The translations under genes were made by a program, and so were the position numbers. A stretch of DNA of 64,000 nucleotides. Source: Margaritifera margaritifera (taxonomy: Eukaryota > Mollusca > Bivalvia > Unionida > Margaritiferidae). This document shows, one piece after another, positions 48,063-60,300 of this stretch; position 1 is the stretch's first letter; every line of letters starts with the position of its first letter. The notes below the pieces were generated by a model. It ran no database searches. It saw nothing but the letters and a program-made list of their open reading frames with translations, and was not told the DNA's origin. Location of the stretch: positions 186,001-250,000 of the forward strand of contig JAQPZY010001184.1 of assembly GCA_029931535.1 (NCBI GenBank), given 5' to 3'.

Positions 48063-48253
48063 AAAATATATTTGTAAGATGTCGATAGGTTCAGTAAGTA
48101 ACATTAAATCTGACGAAGTATTAAAAATGATTATTCTTATTTGAATTTCCCAGTTTACATTTGTCTTCTTGATAGCACGCACACTGTATTCTACCAGACA
48201 CAACAATTCAGTAATAAAAGTGACCTATATTAGCTGCGTATTTCATACATATA

Positions 48254-48552
48254 AATGGTAGAAAAAATGCATACACTTCCGATAGACAATGGTATTGGTT
48301 TCAAGTTGCAAAATATCAACGAAATTAAGAATGATTTGGTTAAAAAGAGATTGAACATTAATGAATTGTCAGACAGAAATACAAAACACGAGATAGGATT
48401 TTAAATTGGGTAGAGGTTAGCATTGATACCGTTTCAGGTGTGATGGGTGTAGCAGCTGCTGGTTTAGGAGTCGCAGAAAAAGCATCAGGAATTATCATTA
48501 CCCTGACTTTTAGTGGGTTTGGTGCAAATTTAATTGTGTTTTTGTTGCAATA
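48254..48552 (+). pseudogene. Hydrophobic Gly/Ala-rich protein relic
   Basis: The ATG at 48254 starts MVEKMHTLPIDNGIGFKLQN followed by INEIKNDLVKK. After one frame change near 48395 comes RILNWVEVSIDTVSGVMGV then AAAGLGVAEKASG and LTFSGFGANLIVFLLQ to a TAA. A charged helix leading into a Gly/Ala-rich membrane-like segment resembles small membrane-active proteins seen in some Polinton-like elements. That assignment is inference from layout, not from a matched family. Confidence 0.35.
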
Positions 48553-48721
48553 AACACTTTCAAAGAAAAGTTTTGTTTTTTAAATAAAGTGATAGCATCT
48601 AAGTAGATAATGAATGATCTTGACCTTAAACGTGTCGTATTTCTCTATCATTTACAAACTTACTTTAATCAGAACTTTTTCTCCAATATCAACGTAGTAG
48701 TCATGATTGGATTCAGCATAT

Positions 48722-50040
48722 CTATTTGATACTAATTTTTCCTGTTATACCAGACTTAATCATTAAAAACATACCATAATCAGTGAATAACTCAAATTCT
48801 GCTTCTGTTAACTTTAAGCTAGCATCATGAGCTAAACCTGGTACACTACAACAATAAGCTGGATCTATCTTGTGATTTTGCAAACAAATATTTGTAAATA
48901 CTTCAAAAATATCATATAACATTAAAGTATCTTCTAACGCAATAGTCGTGAAGATCACTAAGAGAATTTAATTTAAAATGTTCCATGGCATTTATATATA
49001 TTGGTAGCCATCTTCCTTTATTCTTTCACCTGTAGGACTTGAATAAAAATTGTACATTGTTGATAATTTGGTTTCCTTGAACCTATTAAAGTCATCAATA
49101 CATTCATATAGATAAATGTTCTTCCTTCAAAACCGTGCTTCCTTGTCGTTATAATGTTTTTATTTAAATTATTGTCTCAGAAAAACTTATCATGATTGAA
49201 ATTTTTTGCAAGTTCATTTAAGAAATTACTCATAAAGCTATAACTATGTACAAATCTAATTACTCTTTTCGTAACAATCTTTACTATTAGCGAAGCCTGT
49301 CAGCTATAAAATCTTAACTAACTTAAATATACTTTCCATGATTATTTGGTATCATTTGTGTTTCATAATCAGGATCATTTTAAAATAGTTAGATGGGAAT
49401 CGTAACTTTATAAAAAAAATATTTTAAAAAAAGAAAATGTTGAATATATTTTTATATTTGTAATTAAAGTTACATTCATCATGCAAGACCTCTATACCTA
49501 CCAGCGAAATGAACACAATCTTTTACCTTGTTGGAAGTACTGGTACTGTTCCCTTCTTCACATATAATTTTCTTTTCACAAAAATGTGGCGTATGCTGGT
49601 TGATTAAAATGTGTCTTATCTTCTTTAATAAAAATTATTTCAGTAGCGTTCATTGGTCTAGTTTCTTCATAAATTAACACTGCTATTTCTAGTAAATACT
49701 CATTAAACTGTTCAATGCAGCCTTTTCTACTGTCGACTGTAGGTTCATGTTCTTTGTGTACTGCCTTAATATGAATGCAGAAATCTATTGGAATATGTTT
49801 GGCCGTTTGTGTCGTCAATAACTGATCATTTCCTTCGTTGCAACCTTGAATTCGTTTTATAATGTTTTCGCAATCCCAATAAATTACAACATGAACTTGT
49901 AACTTTTGATAGCAGTATCTAAATTTTACAACAGAGCCATTTTCAAGCAAGAGATTAATTGAATAATCTCATGCTCATTGAACGTTAAGTACTCGCAGAA
50001 ATGCCTGAAACACATTTTACAAAAATACTTTTCTAGCTGA
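48722..50040 (-). pseudogene. Protein-primed DNA polymerase B, N-terminal half (Polinton remnant 2)
   Basis: Minus-strand pieces in gene order: a zinc-ribbon-like CFRHFCEYLTFNEHE near 50020-49975; WDCENIIKRIQGC (exonuclease start, Asp and Glu visible) near 49885-49845; IPIDFCIHIKAV near 49795; CEKKII and then CVHFAGRYRG near 49530-49500; a KETKLS-type linker near 49090; DTLMLYDIFEVF, PAYCCSVPGLAHDASLKLTE and ELFTDYGMFLM at 48930-48750. Many frameshifts and stops. The polymerase palm with YxDTDS is not seen downstream, so this and remnant 1 keep complementary halves of the gene but are different, unlinked relics. Confidence 0.85.
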
Positions 50041-50708
50041 GTATTTGTTTATCTGAGATGATATTAAAAATTAATAAATAATTAATTCCACAATAATGTT
50101 ATTTTTATCCATCAAATACAATCAATATGCCAGCATGGAAATATCTTTCTGCAATTTTAACAGATCTTGTATAGTTTCTCTCATCACTTCGCTCATTTAG
50201 TATCTCAAACATTTACGGATATATCAATTTTTTTATTAAAATTTGATCAATATCTTTCATCTTCATTAGGCATATGTTAAAATAATGTCCATACTTATCA
50301 AAGTTATATTTTGAAAGATCTGTATTTGTGATCTGCAGGATGTGATAGAACTGATTATATGGTATAAAGCATCTATCATCATCATTTTTAACATTAGTAC
50401 AGACACTTTGACTTTACTCGTTCTGTTAATTCTATATATGATCTTTCCCTAATAGGTTGGTATTTAACTACGTGTAACGTTAAGTAACCTATTTTACTAA
50501 CACCTAGTTAATATCTACACTTAGTTCCTATCGGAAATGTATATGTAATACGTCATACATATTGTATTACCTAAACTAATTGAATGATATAATAACACTT
50601 ATCTTGCATTAAAAGACATGATACCAGTTGAAGCAAAATAAAGAAATAAATAGATCTAACATCTGGATGAACTTATTTGGTTATTTCACAACTGATATAC
50701 TTATAACG

Positions 50709-51060
50709 CCTAAATTTAAAATGGGTGAAACAGAATTTCAAAATATAAATGCGTCTTTTCAAAGGGCTATATAGATAATTGTACAGAGGATACTTTATTT
50801 TAGGTGAAACAGGCGATATTATGCAACCAGTTTTCTACAAAGTGGAATACTTGAAGAAAGAAAATATTGATGATACATTTTATGAGTTGTCGCTCTACAA
50901 CAAACAAGCCGACATGTACAATGTTGAAACAATTTTGAAGACTAAGCGAATGAACGCTAAGAAAATATGTATTGGTGAAATAGAAAGGATATGATGATTG
51001 TTTTAACAGTTGGTAACCAGCTGAAGAAGTTGAGCTCAGTAGTTATCAAGAATTTTTCTT
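50709..51060 (+). pseudogene. Polinton-type integrase C-terminus with chromodomain
   Basis: The + strand opens with PKFKMGE, then in another frame KYKCVFSKGYIDNCTED, the small beta-barrel of retroviral/Polinton integrases. Next come VFYKVEYLKKENIDDTFYE and ADMYNVETILKTKRMNAKK, then KGYDDCFNSW and PAEEVELSSYQEF, the W-x-GY...F-NSW pattern of a chromodomain. At least two stops and two frameshifts interrupt it. The catalytic core is not recognised upstream. Integrase is on the opposite strand to polB here. Confidence 0.75.
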
Positions 51061-51284
51061 AAGCCATATTTAAATGTGACTTCGTAGTGAGCGTACTGCA
51101 TATACGTATCGACTTTGTCCCGCGCGTCAGCCACACAATGTAAATTGATCCCATATTTTTCATGTATGATTTTTTTCGGCACCTCTTTTATTTTGTATGC
51201 ATATTTTGTAACCCTTTCCTATGGAGTTTATTTTTATTTCGATCAGGGAGGTGGTTCTAAATTAATGGCAGAATTTTTGCTGGA

Positions 51285-51385
51285 CTATGACGGAATTCGA
51301 ACCACGAGAGTCGACGGGAGTCACATGTTGGAGTGGTTGAGATCCGTAGTCGGAGCATTCTATCACTGGACCACTTAAGCAGTTA
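51285..51385 (-). repeat. tRNA-derived SINE head
   Basis: The minus strand shows 'taagtggtccagtgatagaa' (A-box-like) and 'ggttcgaattcc' (B-box). Spacing exceeds a normal tRNA and the stems do not pair well, so a working tRNA gene is unlikely. Confidence 0.5.
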
Positions 51386-51650
51386 CAGGTCAATCTTAAA
51401 AAAAAGATCTTTCAATTTTAAGCTTACGAACTGAGTAATTTAGTCTAATTTATTGTTCATGTCATATACATACTAATGCCATACATTTATTAAATATATT
51501 TATTTACGTGTAACATTTAAGTATGTAATTTAGGAAACAGCTCATAAACATAAGGCATCATGAACTGATTGAATACCAAAATCATTCATTATACAGATAC
51601 AGAGGATATCTACTTTTTTAAGTAGATATAAAAAAAAATTTCACGGGTGA

Positions 51651-51718
51651 AGTGGAAACATTGTATTGTCACGAGTCGGGAAGCCACGAGCGACAATACA
51701 AAAGCTTTTCACTTCAGG
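51651..51718. repeat. Hairpin with ~23-base arms
   Basis: 'gtgaagtggaaac' and 'attgtattgtc' on the left pair with 'gacaatacaa' and 'ttttcacttca' on the right around an ~20-base loop that itself contains two 'cacgag' words. It may be the core of a fold-back element. Confidence 0.6.
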
Positions 51719-52771
51719 ACTGAAATATTTTCTTTACGTCTACTGCAAAATAACATAGAAATTTCTTTTATTATTATTTTTTAATGGCAAAAACGATCGT
51801 TTTACATGGATTTTTTATCATGTGGTGCCAACGAGATCAACGGCTGTATTACTACATCGATAAAAAGAAGTTCCAAAATTTTACAATATTTTTAAGACAG
51901 CGACTTTCTTCAAATTTACCTTGTACATATAATGCTTCAAATTGTGTATTTTGTAAAATTAATGACAGTTTTCATAGAAAATGAAGAGATTTTTATCTTC
52001 GTTAACACATTTCTTGCGCGAATTAATATAGTGAACATTGTTGGCTTTGGCGTACTGTAGAAACCACACAGAGCGGTCTTACTTGCAGACTTCAGAGCGC
52101 AACATCTTTAAACAGAAGATTGTAAAGTACTGTGAGTTTACTTGCAAGGATTTTGATTCTTTATTTTGTTTATTTCTGCATTCAAACGTGAATTGTTGTG
52201 TGGCCTTGGCAAGCTTGTAGTCTAGTGCGGTGTCAGAAGCTGCACTCAAATTTCGATTGTCACTTAATTGTGGTTTGCAATCAACACTCATCAATGTCCG
52301 ATTTCTCCATCTTTTTCAGACATGATTATGATTGTGATGAGAGTTAAAATCGCTACGTAAACAATTTGATTACTATATTTAATCAAAAGTAGTGTAAGAG
52401 GTATACGATACTGTATGGGTGACACAGAATATCGAATAACAACAGGTCAAGTAAGTTTAGCCACTGACAATTTGTATGATTCACGTGGAAAATTAATTAT
52501 AAAAAAGTTAATACTTGTTTTGAGTTCGTTTTCATGCATTTTTTATGGCGCCTCCTCGTTGTTTTCATAAATGTATACTAGAGGGTGTACCGTCTAAACA
52601 TATTTTAAAATCGGTTTATCCTGATGGGGAGAGAGAAGGGGGAAGGGGGGAGGAGAGAGAAGAAGCAGAAGACGAAAAATGAAATAGGTCTAAATATGGA
52701 AATACAGGTTTGAATAACATACATAAAAGCAGATATATTTCCTACATAGGAAAAGAAAGTAGTTCTAAAAG

Positions 52772-52821
52772 TGATATCGCCACTGTGGCGATAAAACTGA
52801 TATTGCCACTGTGGCGATATC
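52772..52821. repeat. Nested palindrome
   Basis: 'gatatcgccactgtggcgat' and 'attgccactgtggcgatatc' are near-perfect reverse complements around a ~9-base centre, and each arm is itself palindromic through 'gccac.gtggc'. It can form either one long hairpin or two small ones. Confidence 0.75.
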
Positions 52822-54143
52822 ATTTTTATCCCACTGGTATATTTCAATATCTCATTATGAAATATATAATAAAATTAATTTTCGCAATTTTTTTGAAAAC
52901 TATTCAACCATGGATTAATGACTACCTTTAATAAATGATTCAAAATTTAATTTGTTGTGTATGAGATACTAGCAACTATATAATATTATTTAGAGGTTGC
53001 ATGTACTATATCACATGGGTATACGACAGAGAATGCATTGAAACTTTTAGAAATTTCTAGAAATAACTTACTTTGTTCAGCTAATAATAGCGTAATTCAC
53101 TGAATCAATAGCGCAAACAATCTGTAAGCAAATTTATTGAACATTGATGAAAGTCACTAGCAAACATACACAAAGGTAACAATTTTACATTAAAAATGCA
53201 CCAATTTATTAATTTAGTTCATATCGAAAGTAATATGCAAGATGTATATTTGTTTCTAGTATCTCCCTTTGCCTAATATATGTTATTTACTCCACGATAC
53301 CGTAAATATAATCCTTGTGTAACAACAATTTGCTGGTTCTATATAACCTACATATTTTGATCATATTTCGAAGCCCACCTAGGTCGAGAGTTAATCGTGT
53401 TTAGAAATTCTTTATCTTTTGTTCGTTCAATTCAAAATTGCGAATTATATCCGCGTCTGTAGCTCAGTCAATTTTCACGTGAGCGTCTAGAAATGAAAAT
53501 CAAATTACTGAATTAGTTTCGCGCACGAATGATTTCAACACCATTTGCATCGACGTACAGAGCAACACCACTCATTCGATACATGCTGAGAAAGAGTGGT
53601 CTGTATACATGTAATCCGCCATGTTGGTCCTGGAGTTATGGGAGAGTCCATTTTTTATACAGGACTGAGTGGAAATGGGAGCCTTCGCACGCCACAGGTA
53701 AACAAACCTCGTCTACTCATTAGATAAATCATATCATAAACAGACATTAAGTGGAAATTTAAAATAGTTTAATGAAAACTAGATGAGGCGGACATCGTTT
53801 GTTTATCTGTGACACGCGACGGTTCCATAACCGCTGTGCAGTTTGCAGTTGAACTCGACTTATAAGCGAGTATAATCGCTAACTTATTCTGAATTATGTC
53901 TTAGCAAAAATGACTGACTTTCATTTCGCAAGCTGTGTAAATATACAAAGAATGCTAAACTACCTCAGTGCCATATCCACATGGAATGTGCGGTCAAAAC
54001 TTCGCAATAATCTAGGACTGAAGACACTACATGTATAATAAGGAAACAAGAAAGGATCTGGATTATCATAGTGAGCCGTTTATGACATCAACATTGGTAT
54101 ATACCCGTTCCATCTACAAGGAATAATGTCTGAATTCACCCTA

Positions 54144-54153
54144 TTTATATAAA
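54144..54153 (+). promoter_or_regulatory. Putative TATA box of ZNFX1 copy B
   Basis: TTTATATAAA, 169 bases before the ATG, identical in sequence and spacing to copy A. A candidate splice acceptor ('gtatttcag') ends at 54257. Confidence 0.45.
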
Positions 54154-54312
54154 TGTTCGGGCTGTCTCCGTAAAATGACATCAAATCATACTTTTGAACA
54201 AACACAATTTTAGAATACATTTTTACTCATAATATTTGCGTTGCTTCTGTATTTCAGATTTATAAAGAGACGACGCATGAGTCTTTAGTTTTTGACCTTT
54301 AGTCTATCGGGC

Positions 54313-57300
54313 ATGGAGGATGAAGATAATGAAGGTAGGGAAATGTACCCAATTCCAATTTACATGATAGACCAATCTGATACAGACGACGAAGGTCATA
54401 ATGTCAAACAAAATGAACCTGCAAGAAGTAATCAGATGTCACATTCAAGTGATGACCAGCGAACGTCGGGACATAGACTTCAAAAACGTGGTAACATTGA
54501 TTTTTATGCTGGAAGGGGTAGAGGCCACCATGATAGACCGCATAGTGCGAGACGAAAAGAGAAACCAGAACCTAGAGATGTAAATCCGGAAACAGACACG
54601 ATAGGGGATCCGCAAGATACATATACTGGACAAGAATTTCAGAGATCTATAAGTAGTAGCTATTCTTATAGAAATCTTAAAGGCAGGGGCTACCATGTCA
54701 GAGGACAAAGTGCAAGAAGAAATCAGAGATACGAATCTAGAGATGAAATTCAGGAAACCGACGCAGATTCGAACCCGCAGGATACATCTAAAAACAGTGA
54801 TTTACATTCGAGAGAGAGAGAAAGAGGAAGAAAAGGAGTTGGTGGAAGAGGTACTTATCGTACAACAAGAGTGAAAGAAAGAGAACCTGGAGGGATTGAC
54901 ATAAGATTTCAGGAATGGTCCCCACAGAGGCAGGGAAATATGATGTTAGAATATGAAGAAACAAGACAGTCGAGTAGAAACTCCAATGAAAAGGAACAAT
55001 GCGATGAACATGACTCGGCAAGAAGTTCCGTTCGGAAAATTGGATACAAAGCCTTGAAGGACATTTTAGAAATGGAAGATGTAGAAGAACTTGTTCTTAA
55101 AGTAAACAATGTCAGAGGTGGATTTCCCGATTGCCTTACACAGGAGGGCTTGAAACCAGACTTGATTGTATTGATTGTCGGTATTTTCCAAAAAGCATGC
55201 TTATCTCGCAAGTACACATATGTTTTAGATGCATTTCATCTATTACATACATCGCGTTTTCTTGATAAGGTAGCAAATGTTCTTAGCGAAGTCCAATTAA
55301 AATCCAAGGAAACGAGAGGAATATGGACAGAACAGCTACAGTTTTCCAAGTTCATTGAATCATTACTTTGTGTATTGAGGAAGGAATTAGAATTGATTCC
55401 AGACTCTTTGGTGAAGTGCAACAGCATTATTGTGCACCTGAATGAAATAGTTAAAACGTTTGATATCGGCGATCATAAAACTGATATTGTGACAAAATTG
55501 GGCACGCTAGAGGAAATGAAAGAAGCGATTCGTCAAGAAATGGATGAATTAAATAAGGGGGATACACAAAGTTTTAGCAAAAGGAGACCAAACATGGAAG
55601 ATTTACCCCCACCAGATAATTTCAGGGAAATTTCCATCCTTCCTGAAATGAAAGATCTTCAGTGGAACGAAAAACCTTTCTTGAGAGCAAACAAAGCGGA
55701 GGGAAAATATAAAAATCTTGACGACTATTTAGACATTCAGTTCCGTCTTCTTCGAGAGGATTACGTAAAACCATTGCGTGATGGAATCGGTGAATACCGT
55801 CTGAATTGGAATCGGCGAGACACATCAAAAAAATTCCAGGGTCTTCGCTTATACTACAATGTGAACGTTTGCAGACCTGAGTGTTCAAATTCAGGCCTTT
55901 TGTATATTCTTCAGTTTAATGTGGACAGGTTTAAGAAGATTAATTGGAATTCATCTAGACGACTTCTTCACGGTTCCCTTGTTGCTTTGACGCATGATAA
56001 CTTTGACACAATTCTTTTCGCTACGGTTACTAATAGAGATCCGCGAGAACTTAAAAAGGGTTTCGTTCAAGTTCGCTTTGAGAATCAGTTAGATAGAGTC
56101 ATCAATATAACACCGTGTGAGATATTTATCATGGCTGAGACACCGGCATACTTTGAAGCTTATAGGCACATACTGAGGGGCTTGCAGGATATTCAAAATT
56201 CCATGCCATTCCAGAAATATTTTGTAGAATGTCAAATGGAAATTTCTCCACCAAGGTACCTGTTGGGTGGTGTGAGACTGTACGACTTCACACCCTTAAT
56301 GAAGCAAACAGCTGTCACCGACAACTGTACACAAATAGGGGTGTTAACTACTACGAGATGGCCAACATCCGATGAACTTGGATTGGATTCTAGTCAGTAT
56401 AAAGCCCTCCAAACGGCTCTGACAAAAGAACTGGCTGTTATACAAGGACCTCCCGGAACTGGCAAAACGTTTGTCGGATTGAAAATCACAGAGATCTTGC
56501 TTCATAATCACAGTGTCTGGAAACCAAGCGATGCAATCAACCCGATGCTCGTCGTTTGCTACACAAACCATGCTTTGGATCAGTTTTTAGAAGGTGTTCT
56601 CTGTTTATGTCCCAATGATATTGTACGAATCGGTGGAAGGTGCAACAATGAAGCCCTCAAACCTTTTGTTCTTCGAGAGAAAAAAATTGAAAGACGAAAA
56701 GAACGCTGGGTTCCTTCGAACATCTACCGAGCATCGGCCCAATGTAGAGACAATCTAAAAACACTTCGAGGAAATATTGAATCTGTTGGTATGAGACTCC
56801 AGGCATGTTTACTTGGTATTGTGAAGGTGAAGAAGTTGAAGACAGCAATGACCGACAGCCATTTTGAGTCCCTGGAAAAAGGATCCAAGGATGATATCGA
56901 CAATTGTCTTCTGTTCTGGCTCGGAGTTACATCTGCATCGGATGCTAAAGAAGATGCAGAAGATTTGGAGGATTCACTGCAAACACGATGGAAAACTACG
57001 ATTATACAGACATCAGTTTGCATGGATATGCATGAAGCGGAGAAACACGACAATGTTTGGAATTTGTCTCTAGTAGATCGGGTAAGGATGTATAAATTGT
57101 GGGTACAGCAAACTTTGGATGTATTAAAGAACCGTATAGAAGAATTAAAGATAAACATGACCTCTCATGCCGTTTCGTCTCAAGATCACGAGTTACTCGA
57201 AGAGTTGAAAAAGATACAGTCAGAGTGTCAAAATTATATCGTCAACGAGCAGATACTGAAGATGTTCTTACAGAAGAAAAGCCAAAGGCAGATTAAGAGC

Positions 57301-60300
57301 CTCTGTGAAGTTCCAAATGATAACCTTTTAAATGGCAAAGTTTTAATCGAAAACTGGCTATGTCTCACTAGAGCATTTAAGGATGACGCTGTGATCGAGT
57401 ATGCTTTAAAGGAAATAGAACGAGAGGCGAATCTAGAAGAAACGGAAAGTGAAGGGTCAGATATCGAAGAAGACCGTGCTCTCGACGACGATGACGAAAA
57501 TATCTTTTCTGTGGAGAATACTGCATCCAACAGGACTAACACACATGATCTCAATCAAAAGTTGACAGAGGATCTTGCTTTTACGTTCTGGACCAAGAAG
57601 AAACCTGAACATCAATTCGATCATGCAAGCAACTCTTGGCAAATTGTATTAGACAGGAAGAAGGTTAAGCAAAGGATGCGAAAAATACTAAGCTCGGTTT
57701 CGTGCATGCCAGAAGCTGAGGCGGGGATGGTGGCAGATATTTGGTCACTTCCCACCAATAAAAGACACCAACTGTACAGGTATTGGCTCATGCGATACAG
57801 GCAAGACCTCAAAGAAGCGGTTCGTGACTATGAAGATAGGTACGCAAGAGAAATAAACAAGCTCCAAGAAGTCAACGATGATGAATGTTTGTCGATCTTG
57901 AAATCATGCAAGGTGATAGGAATGACGACAACAGGAGCTGCTAAATATAGACATTTGATCCAATCTGTGAAACCCAAAATCATAATCGTAGAGGAGGCAG
58001 CTGAAGTTCTGGAGTCACACATAATAACAACGCTCAACCCTGAATGCCAACACTTGATTCTAATAGGGGACCACCAACAACTACGTCCTACGCCGTGTGT
58101 GTACGAATTGGCCAAGAAGTATCAACTGGATATTTCTTTGTTCGAGAGGCTTGTGAAGAATGGAATAAAGTGTGAGACTCTGCTTGAGCAACACCGAATG
58201 AGGCCTGAAATTTCAGTTCTTGTAAGACATATCTACCCTAATTTGATGGATCATAGTCTTGTAAGGCAATATGGAGATGTCAAAGGGTTTGAACGAAATA
58301 TTTTCTTCATCGAACACATGCAAGAAGAATCATATAATAGTGAATCCAGAAGCTATTCCAATGTGCACGAAGCCAAATTCATATCAGCACTTGCAAAACA
58401 TCTTCTTAAACAAGGCTACATGAGATCTCAAATCACAATTCTTACTCCATACATGGGTCAGGTAATAACCATCAGAAGGCTTTTGCCGAAGAAGGAATTC
58501 GAGGGCCTCAGGGTTACGGCAGTCGACAATTTTCAAGGAGAAGAAAATGATATAATCCTTCTATCCCTGGTCAGAAGTACGAGGGACCTTACCCAAACTG
58601 ACAGTAAGAAGAACCCAATCGGATTTCTTAGCATAGATAACCGAGTCTGCGTCGCCTTGTCAAGAACAAAGATGGGTTTCTATGTCATCGGTAATTTTCA
58701 GTTGCTGTTGAAATATAGTGACCTATGGAGGAAAATTGTGACCACGTTGCAAGGCACAAACGAGATTGGATCTCATCTTTCACTTGGATGTCAAGTTCAT
58801 GGGACAGCAATTAATGTTGCCCGTGAAGAAGATTTCAATGAATCACCTGACGGTGGTTGTAAGATCCCATGTAATGCAGAGCTACCAAGCTGCCAACATA
58901 GATGCAAACGATACTGTCATGTCATTGATCTGGATCACAAGTCCTACAAATGCTTTCAAGCATGTAATAAAATTTGTGAATTTGGTCACAAATGCAAGAA
59001 ACAATGCTTCCAAACATGTGGGCAATGCGAGGAAAAGGTCGCAAAATTCATTCAAATGTGTAAACATACGGAATTTGTTCCGTGCCACAAGGATCCATTC
59101 ACTTGGAAATGCAAGACACCCTGCAAAACCCTTCTAGCTTGTGGCCATGCATGCAAAGGGGTCTGCTATTTCTGTGCAGAGCGACCTTGCCTCCAAGAAC
59201 CATGCATTGAGGATATAGAGATGATTTTAGAGTGCGGACATGTCGTGAAAATCCCATGCCACAAGTCCAGAGATGACATTTCCTGTTCAACGCCATGTGG
59301 CAAAGAACTTCTATGTTCACATCAATGCGCAGGCATCTGTGGGGAATGCTTTGAAGGCAAGCTGCATCGTGGGTGTGATGCAAATTGTGATCGCTTTCAT
59401 TCTTGTGGACATAGATGCCAATCGAAATGTAATAGCATCTGTCCACCCTGTTCAAAACTTTGCAGATTTACTTGTCCTCATGATGTGCTATGCAACAAGA
59501 AGTGTAGTGAGAGGTGTACAGATTGTTTTGAACCATGTGCGATGGAATGCGAACATGGAAAATGTTCCAAATTGTGCCACGAAGATTGCGATTTTAGATG
59601 CGTTCAGCCATGTCTCAAAAAGTTGAAATGTAAACATCTTTGCAAAGGTCTTTGTGGAGAGGAATGCTTGTGCATAATTTGTGACAAGCAGACATTTTCG
59701 GACGTGTTCAATACTGGTATTACACAAGAATCTATTTTTATCCGCCTCTCTGATTGCCGCTGCATTCTTGAAATTTCTGGCATGGACGAATGGATGAAAA
59801 TAAACCGAGCAAAAGGGTTCTTATTGCGTTGCCCCAAGTGCAGGAGGTCAATGCTGAAAAGTCGACGGTACAAAGATGTTATCAAAAAGTCCTTCTTGGC
59901 ACTACACGAAACATATAACCAGACGTATGGCACTGAATATGAGAGGCGAATGACACTAATGGAACTTAAGTCAACGATATTAGAGTTGTCTTCTATTGGA
60001 TGCAACGATAGCGAAAAAGAAAGACTAATACGCTGCTTAGAGACTGAACCTCTCCCATCATTGGATTATCTTAATTCCGTAAGAAAAAGGATCCAGTGTT
60101 TGTCTTGCATACTTACTATTGAAACATTTATACAAATGCATATTGAGTCCATTTCTTATTACAATAATATCCACACAGCGAAGAATTTGCTATCTAAATA
60201 TCGAAACTTATTGGCTCAAGATCGGTATCGAGGCTTTCATTCGGAGCAATTCTGGAAAGAACTTGGTCAGGAGCTACGTAGATTAGAATACCTTTTCAAG

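Larger units (their letters stand above)
51386..53884. other. Non-coding spacer with two palindromes
   Basis: No gene supported. Holds the hairpins at 51651-51718 and 52772-52821 and a short tRNA-like phrase 'gtctgtagctcagtc' near 53455. The open frames have no recognisable domain. Confidence 0.5.
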
